Origin: Metaphire vulgaris
Taxonomy: Eukaryota > Annelida > Clitellata > Crassiclitellata > Megascolecidae
Reading direction: 5' to 3'
DNA length: 64,000 nucleotides
NCBI GenBank assembly: GCA_018105865.1
Contig: CM030832.1
Location: 12,981,419 to 13,045,418, forward strand
How positions within the stretch are numbered: the stretch's first letter is position 1; each line of letters opens with the position of its first letter. This document shows, in pieces, positions 57,470 to 64,000 of this stretch. The translations under genes and the position numbers were made by a program. The notes below the pieces were generated by a model. The model made no database searches, was not told where the DNA came from, and saw only the letters and a list, made by a program, of their open reading frames with translations.

Positions 57470-60400
57470 ACGAACGCATACTAATTTCAGCAAATAGCTT
57501 CTCCAGGATGTACCGGAGACGATTGCAAAAGACTTTGAAAGCTGATCTTGCGCTTTGGACTATTCGTCTGCTTTCAACTAATTTACCTTCAATTCACCTG
57601 TTGACCGATCGAAAACGAGCTGCTCACTTTTGATATGATCTCAGTGGAACGATGACCTCTGTTCTGTCAGTCGTCGAAGGAAATTTACTCAATATCGAAT
57701 TAGAAAAGCTAATCTTCGAGTCGATGTAATTAGGGGCAGGTGAAGCAACTCAAGACCTAAATGCACGAAATATCTACGGGGGGACACAAGGGGCACGTAC
57801 CCCCTACAAAACTCCCCTCTCCGTTGTTTGTTAATTTATCATCTTGGAAAGAAGTCGAAAAATTATGAAGGCACGAATAGATAACCGAGTGTCGTCTTCT
57901 TTTCCCTTTCAATAATTCTAACAACATGCATCAATCCATTTGGAAGGAGCGAAGCAAGCCAGACTGTGGAACGGAACATGAATGCCACCCCATACTGAAT
58001 TCCTGGATCCGCCCTGCGCAACATCAGGTTCAGAGTTTTTGTAGGCGTCGTCAGTCATCTCGGGAAAGACATTTCTCGTTATCCATAAGCAAATCACACG
58101 AAATAGTTCATAAGAAGCATCGCATACATGGGCACAGACATGGCGAAGAATTAGGCAGTGTTAGATTTTATCCAATTACAAAACTTAAATTGTGACCATA
58201 GGCAAAAACATATTTGTGTTTTCAAAGAAACAAAAAATAGCTACACGTTTAATATGATTTTTATATTGTATCTGCTTAAAATAGGATCATGCGACATTAG
58301 AGTTAATATGTCTGAGATACCTAAGGTTAGAATTCTGTCTCAATAGTTTTATACTTGTAACCGAACCGGAACGAAAAATTGGACACTATAATATATGCCT
58401 AGAGATCAAAGTGAAATAACGTTGAATGGAAAATTCAATCTGAAGAAAATGCATGCAATTCATCAGAGATCTGGCACCATCGCTCTTTATCGATCTGTTG
58501 AAATTAAAGTCTTCCGTTGTTCTATCATTTTAGCTATTTATTTATTTTCAAAAATTTCATCAAATTAAGTACTACGATCATATATAGGCCTAGCGGTCGT
58601 CGAAATACTCTTATTTCTAAAAATATTTAACGATTCCGTTCCTATCCGACGAATGGATATCAGGAAATTTAACGGAGATGATCAAGAAATGACGAAGCGA
58701 GATCGTCTACCAAAAAGTGCAACGATGATTGATCATGTGAAAGTGCGTAGTTCAACGCCGCGCCGAGGGGCTGTCCATTAATTACGTCGGCGAAATAGGA
58801 AGAGGGTCTGAAATAAATTTGAAAGTTGTTGACGGGGGAAGGGCAAAGAGAAAAACGGTGAAAAACAGTGAAAAACGGTATCTTTTCTGCTTTCTTCCCG
58901 TAGGTTGTTCTGGATTTTCAAGCGTAGCGCGTCTACCACAGGAGTCGCGTGTATGATTGATCAAAGGCCCAGGGCATCGCAAGGGGCGCTGTCCCGTCGC
59001 AAAATCGAAGAGGGTCTGAAATAAACCAGCGTTGGTTCCGATTCCAACAATTTCTTACAAATGATCAAAAATATGAAATTCCATGGAATACTATTTATTA
59101 CGACGGAAAAAGCCTGAAAGGCAAAAAGGTCACCACCATCACATTTTGACATTTGATGATCAAAAAAGGAAGAAAAGTCATCACCGTAAAAATAATAACC
59201 TTCTAAACTTTTTAGGGGGACCCGTCACTGATCATAGGAGATCAAAAGTTTTTGACATAATTATAGGGGTCACTGGAAGTTTGACAGTTGTTGACAAGGG
59301 GGAGGGGTCAAAAATTTTCACAGATTGTTGTCGTAATTAATGAACAGCCCCTAAAGTCGATCGGCTTACCGTCTTTGTTCATTTCGACCTGAAGACATTT
59401 GCTGAGGCGACAGGCCCTGCACTGGTTCCTGTGGGTCCGATCGACGGGACAGCGCCCCCTTGCGATGCCCTGGGCCTTACACGTGTACACGCGATTCCTG
59501 TGCACGCTACGCTTGAAAAATCCAGAACAACCTACGGGAAGAAAGCAGAAAGGATACCGTTTTTCACTGCCTCTAGTCGTTTATCGCAGACTAACAGTCT
59601 TTAGAGACAGTCCCTTATCTATACAGTAACCACAGATAATCTCGGGAAGATCGAGGACGTCACTCCAGCACCCCTCCACAGAATGCAGGTTGTCGCAGAC
59701 CATGGTATCCAGATGCACTCGGTTATAAAGAGCCGGAGGGAGCCAACCAGGGCGCGATTTGCGGGGGAACAATTAGTGCCTGAGCGGCACACTTTCATGC
59801 CTGAGCACCTGAATTGTTTCACAGATGTCACCCAAGACAAAACACAACAAAATCAGTGTTTTTTGAAACTCAAAATCAGTGCGCGCGGCTGGAAATTGCT
59901 GCGCGGCGTTTTCTTGTCATGTGCGCGGACGCGCAGGCGCGCAGCTTAGAGGGAACATTGCGGGGGGAAGGGGAATCTCCCCGCCCCACTGCCCAACTGC
60001 ATCCCCCTACTGCTACATCCCCACCACTACATCCACCCACTGCTACAGTTTCCAACAACTGCATCCCCCCAAGCTCGACATATTCCCCCACTGCTCCAGG
60101 TCTCAAATCGCACCCTGGAGTCAACTGACGTCTGGTGCAAAGTAAACTGACAGTGTTTATATCTGTTGATTCTGAGATTAGTCTAAGCGCTTTGATAAAT
60201 TCACCCAACGTCGAGTTAGATTTAAACTATAGAAAAACAAGTAAATGTATCCAGCTAAACTTTAACATTTCAGTTCACTTATTTTAAACAACGTATTTTT
60301 AACGCATGGAACTTCTATCCTAAGCGTATTCTACGTATTTTATTATTTAAAAATACAATATGTATGATACGTATGGTCGAATCTTGATTGAAAATGAGAT

Positions 60401-60882
60401 GTCGCTTTTGAACAATAAACAGAATAAAATAATTTCTGATATAAATGTAGGAATCTATGGGTCTTCCTATGGATTCATACATATATCTGAGATTCCTGGA
60501 TCCCGGATCCGCCCACTGTCGTGGGCGCATCAAGGAATTCATCTTGGAGGAGCGCCATTTCCGATTCTGATTTCGATTCAGACCCGCCCATTTTATCTGG
60601 AAATATTAACGCATGTTGCTAAAATTATTGAAAAGGAGAAAAGACACTAGTCGATTATTTGTTCGTGTCCTCGTAAGTTTAGACTGTTCGCTGTGACGAG
60701 AAATTGGCAAACAAATTCTTTTGGGTGGGTTTGGGAAGGCACGTGGTGCCTCTGCGTCCCCCTGTAGATCCCCCTCTGGACACTGTTGTCTGTTGACTGA
60801 CCGTCGCAGCTGTAGATTCCGTAATGTTTTCCGGAACTCTTGTCGCCGCAGACTCTGCAAGCGATGTTCAGAAGACGGTCCT
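50075..60882 (-). CDS. dsf: NR2E-family nuclear receptor, dissatisfaction-like (joined exons, 5' incomplete)
   Basis: Ligand-type nuclear receptor and sequence-specific transcription factor. It is read by joining, on the minus strand, 60882-60802, 59531-59370, 53414-52750, 51796-51523 and 50328-50075. All junction phases agree, giving about 477 residues and a stop. The DBD has both zinc fingers: [20 protein letters not shown], then [17 protein letters not shown], and a second finger ending [11 protein letters not shown]. The P-box is CDGCSG, of the tailless/NR2E type. The eight-residue spacer in [14 protein letters not shown] has the length I know from Drosophila Dissatisfaction, whereas TLX has six and PNR fewer, so NR2E4 (dsf) is my preferred assignment. 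The T-box is AVQHERGPR. The LBD holds [15 protein letters not shown] (helix 3), [10 protein letters not shown] (helix 10) and [10 protein letters not shown] (AF-2). The N-terminal start exon was not found. Confidence 0.9.
50752..50935. repeat. (CTA)n microsatellite, interrupted
   Basis: In the last intron of the nuclear receptor gene. CTA, CTG and TTA variants. Confidence 0.9.
51381..51475. repeat. (AGACAG/AGAG)n tract
   Basis: Purine-rich on the plus strand. On the transcribed minus strand this is a pyrimidine-rich intronic tract close to the exon 51796-51523 donor. Confidence 0.85.
51491..51542 (-). repeat. 26-bp tandem duplication spanning a splice donor
   Basis: GATCGAACCAGGGCGGAAGA and the following GCAGAA occur twice in a row. 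On the minus strand each unit has CGCCCTG followed by gttcga, so there are two identical candidate donors 26 nt apart. Confidence 0.85.
51523..51796 (-). CDS. dsf: Nuclear receptor exon: LBD helices 5-9
   Basis: The exon is 274 nt, entered in phase 0 and left in phase 1. The acceptor is catccatgtag before ATGATCCTCC. It encodes [19 protein letters not shown], continuing FHDQ from the previous exon, and later [19 protein letters not shown]. The proposed donor is CGCCCTG followed by gttcga, which departs from the gtaagt consensus but gives a perfect family join (LLLFRP-E-AAGLMD...LQDQVQ). A 26-bp tandem duplication here repeats the donor. The acceptor has a (TA)n microsatellite instead of a pyrimidine tract. 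Confidence 0.85.
51808..51850. repeat. (TA)n microsatellite next to a splice acceptor
   Basis: About 20 TA units ending 10 nt upstream (in minus-strand sense) of the acceptor of exon 51796-51523. Confidence 0.9.
52750..53414 (-). CDS. dsf: Nuclear receptor exon: T-box, hinge and LBD helix 3
   Basis: The exon is 665 nt. The acceptor is gttggcgtttcag before CTGTCCAGC and the donor is CACGACCAG followed by gtatct. It starts [13 protein letters not shown] and ends [16 protein letters not shown]...LSFHDQ, the LBD signature around helices 3 to 5. Between them is a long hinge of low complexity: poly-Ser of about 14 from (TCA)n (plus-strand GAT repeat, 53225-53270), poly-Ser of about 22 from a TCC/TCT repeat (53060-53110), and a run of about ten alanines (52872-52905). 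The frame stays open through all three repeats, which supports the exon call. Confidence 0.88.
53505..53679. mobile_element. hAT MITE, CAGGGCGCGATTT family, copy 2
   Basis: CAGGGCGCGATTTGTAG at left and CAAATCGCACCCTG at right, with perfect CCTAAGAG duplications (53497-53504, 53680-53687). Lies 90 bp upstream of the nuclear receptor acceptor at 53414, within the intron. Confidence 0.9.
54068..54270. repeat. Minisatellite with GCGTTCTGATTGGTTG units
   Basis: Five or six imperfect units of 20-40 bp in the long nuclear receptor intron. The core ATTGG (CCAAT on the other strand) recurs. Confidence 0.7.
54961..55340. repeat. Cluster of GGA, CGCCGT and CGG trinucleotide runs
   Basis: (GGA)n at 54961-54985 and 55081-55140, GCCGCCGTCG at 55226-55258, and (CGG)n at 55324-55345. 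Both strands show long Ser, Arg or Pro frames through it. I see no splice-compatible link to the nuclear receptor frame, because the T-box exon joins directly to 59370. Confidence 0.8.
56374..56706. mobile_element. hAT-like element, CAGTGGCGTAGCCAGG end
   Basis: A clear left end, CAGTGGCGTAGCCAGGATTT, and a decayed right end (CCTCCTTGGCTATATGA). Contains TGACAGGCAAAAAAGGTCGTC at 56532-56552 and TGGGGTTTTGACCC blocks. Confidence 0.65.
57436..57468. repeat. (CA)n microsatellite
   Basis: About 16 CA units. Confidence 0.95.
58767..59352. mobile_element. TIR transposon carrying a captured nuclear-receptor exon
   Basis: The ends are inverted: AGGGGCTGTCCATTAATTA on the left and TAATTAATGAACAGCCCCT on the right. 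The body matches the element at 34944-35346 (shared runs such as CATGGAATACTA, the GCAAAAAGGTCACC motif and CACATTTTGACA) but is about 180 bp longer. The extra DNA includes 58866-58999, a degraded copy of the NR DBD exon and its 3' splice site in the opposite orientation. No transposase ORF is present and no target-site duplication is clear. Confidence 0.75.
58866..58999 (+). pseudogene. Captured, degenerate copy of NR DBD exon (inverted)
   Basis: Read on the plus strand this repeats the minus-strand sequence of 59569-59442: about 38 nt of intron, the acceptor tttcttcccgtag, and then about 95 nt of exon. Most bases match by eye. The differences are loss of one T in the run after TCTGGA, which shifts the frame, a short insertion after AAGCGTAGCG, and a rewritten stretch where the spacer starts. 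It cannot encode the second finger. Retained intron sequence shows the copy came from genomic DNA, not from mRNA. Confidence 0.85.
59370..59531 (-). CDS. dsf: Nuclear receptor exon: P-box, second zinc finger
   Basis: The exon is 162 nt. The acceptor is ctttcttcccgtag before GTTGTTCTGG and the donor is AAAGACG followed by gtaagc. It encodes [18 protein letters not shown], the eight-residue spacer, [28 protein letters not shown] and the first base of the next Ala. Splicing to 53414 gives [12 protein letters not shown], which is exactly the family sequence. The donor lies only 17 nt from the end of a TIR transposon that contains an inverted copy of this exon (see findings). Confidence 0.93.
59748..60117. 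mobile_element. hAT MITE, CAGGGCGCGATTT family, copy 3
   Basis: CAGGGCGCGATTTGCGG at left and CAAATCGCACCCTG at right. Flanks GAGCCAAC / GAGTCAAC (7 of 8). About 195 bp longer than its sisters because of an extra GCGCGCGG-rich insert (59775-59975). Lies in the intron between the two DBD exons. Confidence 0.85.
60802..60882 (-). CDS. dsf: Nuclear receptor exon: first zinc finger of DBD
   Basis: The exon is 81 nt, phase 1 at both ends. The acceptor is ttttttctgattgcag with a strong pyrimidine tract, and the donor is TGCGACG followed by gtcagt. It encodes [26 protein letters not shown] and the first base of the next Gly. An intron inside the CDG triplet of the P-box is common in NR2E genes. A preceding exon must end with one base of the first codon, and I could not locate it between 60883 and 64000. 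Confidence 0.9.
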
Positions 60883-61029
60883 CTGCAATCAGAAAAAAGG
60901 ACAAAAGGCATCGGGTTGCGTAATTGTTCACCAGACGACATCAAGTCAGAGTTCTGGTCCTGTCACTTTCATCAGATTTTTGTCAATCGGCGCTAAGAAT
61001 CTCGAGACATTCGATCTCTCTCCCTCTCC

Positions 61030-61039
61030 CTCTCTCTCC

Positions 61040-61092
<53 letters not shown>

Positions 61093-61097
61093 CTATC

Positions 61098-61132
<35 letters not shown>

Positions 61133-61133
61133 C
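61030..61133. repeat. (TC)n-(TATC)n microsatellite
   Basis: About 60 bp TC followed by TATC units. Confidence 0.95.
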
Positions 61134-62658
61134 TTCCAGCACTCGAGTAGACCAGTTTTGTGTTAAAGTTGACGGAAATCGAGAGTGGTGATCGTCAATG
61201 TCTCATCATACCAGTTCAGCTTCTATAGCGTCTATCTCTTTGACGTTTTTCAAGTCGACAATAATGCTCTAACGAGGATATCGACGCATCTCAGAATAAG
61301 ACAAGAGAAAATGAACGCTCGACATCAAGAGAGTAGCCGATCAACTATGAAATTATTGGAGCCATCCGGAGTCATTGAAAACGAACGGTTGTTTGAGCGT
61401 TGCGTAATAGACAACATCGATCTGTTACAAGAGTCAATGGCGCTCCGCACAACGGTCCAGCAAATGTCAATGAAGCTTGCAATTCATTCCCTATACACAA
61501 GCCCTTCCTATAGATTCTTTATCAAAAGTCCTTTGTTGACAACAAACGAAAGTTAAATGGCTGTCTGTCTGGAGTCAGTGCCGTAACCCATCGAACACTA
61601 ATTTCCGTTTATCTAAAGAAGTACAGGAACAGACGGTCAGTCTACAACTAAACAACGGTGCAGGTTCAGCATGAGTTAGGGAGAGACAGACATCAGAAAA
61701 GGCAATTCGAAGGTACTTTTAGAGGGCGAGTCGGGCGACTGAAGTTATTCAAAAGTGAGGCTGAGCTTTTCGTGTTAATTGCGTTGAATTTATGAAAAGC
61801 TGACGAGTGAAGGCTTTAGTTTTCGTCAAAAGCTTCTACTTCAGATGTTCAAATATAAACAGACTGCGGATAGGCTGCAAATATTACTAATTAGATTTCT
61901 CTATCAAAAAATTTTTTCATGGAATTAGTGGGCCCAAAAGTTTCAAATATCGACATATTTGAAGTTGTCGTCAACACTTGTCTTAATCAAGTCTCCAAAA
62001 ACCTGATAACCATTGTCGTAAACTTGGAAATGAAAAAAGCCAAAAACGTTATCAACTCTCCAAAAACAGGGGACAAGCCTGTGGTCATCAAGTAAAAGGT
62101 CTTATTATTACTTTGCATCACTTAGAACACTTAAGTATAAACCAATTAGCAGCGCAGTCTAAATAATGTTCGTCTTCGCGAAGAAATCACTGAAGGAGTA
62201 GAAACAAAATGCGAGCCAGTGAGAATGTTCCTTGCCGAAATTTATTTGTGTTTTTGTTACAATTGTTTGTCAGAGATTTGACTGGTTATACAGTATGCCT
62301 TAGTGACTTTATCGAATCTTCAGAAATTACCAACAACAGAAAGTTGACTCAATCGCTAGCAAAAATGCGTGCATTGTACGTACAGTAGGCCTATAGATCT
62401 TACTGGCTATAATCATAATGTATTAAGATAATATTACAGTATACCGTATATTTCTCCTCAGGTGGCCGTTTTGTCATGGCTTATTTAGATAAAGATATTT
62501 GTATTGTATATAAAGATATTTTTATTGTAAATATCTTGTATTGTATAAGAAAGGTAACTTCCTTTGATAACGCTTACAGTACATATAGGTCTATAGTTGA
62601 TCGGAACTCATAAAATAATCAATTTTAAAGCACTAGCGATCACCCGCCCATGGACACT

Positions 62659-62659
<1 letters not shown>

Positions 62660-62711
<52 letters not shown>
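62660..62711. repeat. (TA)n microsatellite
   Basis: About 26 TA units. Confidence 0.95.
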
Positions 62712-62717
<6 letters not shown>

Positions 62718-62861
62718 GCCGCAATTTGAAATAGTCTTACAGAGTTAATGATAGCGATATATAAGCAACATAGATTTAGTTTAAATCGTCGCCGCGTATA
62801 TGGTATATTTGCCGCCCCGATTCATTAAATTTTGCCACGGACAGATGTTTGATCAACTGAG

Positions 62862-63128
62862 CAGTGGCGTAGCGTGCACTTAGGTCTATATGCCGCCCAT
62901 GCATGGCTCCTGGAAAAAATGTGCTCTTACTATATAGCTGACAAGCAAAAAAGGTTGTCGCGCTGATTTTGCCGCCCCTTCTACATTTTGCCGCCTCCTT
63001 CGCCTTCGCCAAAAACTTCTCAACAACCCTATAGAAACACAAAAAGGTCGCTTCCAAAATGTGCCGCCCCCTTCGTGTGTGCCGCCCATGGCTAGAGCCA
63101 CAGTAGCCATTGGGACGCTACTCCTCTG
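62862..63128. mobile_element. hAT MITE, CAGTGGCGTAGCGTG ends
   Basis: CAGTGGCGTAGCGTGC at left and GGGACGCTACTCCTCTG at right, flanks CAACTGAG / CAGCTGAG (7 of 8). Contains GACAAGCAAAAAAGGTTGTC at 62940 and a shorter ACAAAAAGGTCGC at 63040, plus repeated TGCCGCCC blocks. Confidence 0.85.
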
Positions 63129-64000
63129 CAGCTGAGGAGACTGACTGTTTTAGGAGACTTTGAATCATCGAGAGAAAAGACCGATCAGTTCTAGTTCGAA
63201 CTTAGAATCATTATCAAATCCTCTGAAGACAAGAGCAGCGCAATATTTCTGAAATTCTGGAACTTGGTGAGAATTGTGCGGGATCTATAGACTTAGGCTA
63301 CTGACTACAACAATTGTTCACGAGGCTAGTATTTTGACGATCTCGATTTCGAAATATATTTCTATATATGGAGAAATTTCGAAGGTTTTCATTTAAAAAC
63401 AGCTAACGTCTTTTTTAATTTAGCTTCGGCTTCGGTCACTTTAAGTATTTTGAGGCATTGAGATTTGGCTGAAAGTTCAGGAATGAGACATAGGCAGGCT
63501 ATATATAGGCCCTAAAGAAACTCGGCGACTCGTTAATATCCAGGCTCTAACATTTAGGATATGAGCAACACGAATTAGAGTTGTATTGTCAAATATTTGC
63601 TTGTTTCTTCGGTCTTTTGTAGGCTTAATATTGGCACCAAATGCCTAATATAAGCATTAAGCAATCCTAATTTACTAACCTCTTTTAGAATGACCCTGTG
63701 CCTATATTTTTGCGACAGTGAATGCCACTATAGGCCTAGGCCTGATTCTTCTCTCTAGTGATCGAAGTCCCTGAGAGCGTTCAATACCAACCTCGTCTTG
63801 TTTCCGGAAAAATCTTCTTCATTTCGCCGACGTTTCCAAAAGTCGCGTTGACGTCGAAATTAGAACCTTTTAAGTGAAAAGGTTAAAATGTTAGCGCCTA
63901 GAAACGGCCGAGTGATTCCTGGTTTCGCTGGATAGGTCTCGAAGTCACTTCACTTTTGCAAGTCTTATTCAGTGCAGTGCACTTTGAGAGAGAGAGAGAG

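Larger units (their letters stand above)
53688..58766 (-). other. Large nuclear receptor intron (within 59369-53415)
   Basis: No additional exon is needed for the frame. It holds the 54068 minisatellite, trinucleotide clusters at 54961-55340, the element at 56374, and a CpG-rich zone at 54950-57200. Confidence 0.6.
60883..64000. other. No recognised exon; upstream of nuclear receptor DBD
   Basis: The missing first exon of the receptor should lie here or beyond the window end. The plus-strand 123-codon frame at 61185-61556 matches nothing I know. Features seen are microsatellites at 61030 and 62660 and the MITE at 62862. The window ends in (GA)n. Confidence 0.5.

Noticed and set aside
58866..58999. 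A second, plus-strand nuclear receptor gene
   Set aside because: Only part of one exon is present, frameshifted, within a transposon; no other DBD or LBD exon exists on the plus strand.
61185..61556. 123-codon plus-strand frame
   Set aside because: Not recognised, no supporting signals; it could be chance in DNA of this composition.

Overview
This window is animal genomic DNA from an invertebrate bilaterian. Introns are long, coding exons are sparse, and microsatellites and transposable elements are dense. The two recognisable genes (a pyrokinin/CAPA/neuromedin-U type receptor and a dissatisfaction-like NR2E nuclear receptor) would fit a protostome. The species cannot be fixed from sequence alone.

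Layout. Bases 1-27120 hold no recognisable host coding exon. They contain DNA-transposon relics (hAT-type, a CACTA-ended element at 6024-8034, small mariner/pogo- and piggyBac-like MITEs), tRNA-derived SINEs, an RTE-like LINE fragment, long microsatellites, and a young non-autonomous LTR element at 22329-26539 with identical 323-bp LTRs. A plus-strand peptide GPCR gene then runs through three coding exons: 27121-27642 (ECL1/TM3 to TM5 and ICL3), 39620-39751 (TM6) and 45611-46083 (TM7, C-tail and stop). Its TM1-TM2 exon was not found and probably lies upstream of the window. Its 12-kb intron holds two abutting Helitrons (28321-30599, 30600-32380), LINE fragments and many hAT MITEs.

The nuclear receptor gene is on the minus strand and convergent with the GPCR. 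Five exons form one open frame with matching splice phases: 60882-60802 and 59531-59370 (DNA-binding domain), 53414-52750 (T-box, hinge, helix 3), 51796-51523 and 50328-50075 (rest of the ligand-binding domain and stop). The first exon, with the start codon, was not found. The hinge carries long coding poly-Ser and poly-Ala runs from trinucleotide microsatellites.

The most interesting observations concern mobile DNA. (1) A TIR element sits 17 nt downstream of the donor of the second DBD exon and carries inside it an inverted, degenerate copy of that same exon plus its 3' splice site, which is exon capture at DNA level. (2) A short core motif, GCAAAAAAGGTCGTC, recurs inside about ten elements whose terminal repeats differ. 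(3) Two Helitrons are joined CTAG-to-TC, the signature of rolling-circle tandem insertion. (4) One hAT MITE is inserted into another copy of its own family, both with perfect 8-bp target duplications. (5) The LTR element has TATAGTAAA/TTTACTATA ends instead of TG/CA. Coordinates were counted by hand and TE superfamily names rest on termini and target-site duplications, not on a database search.
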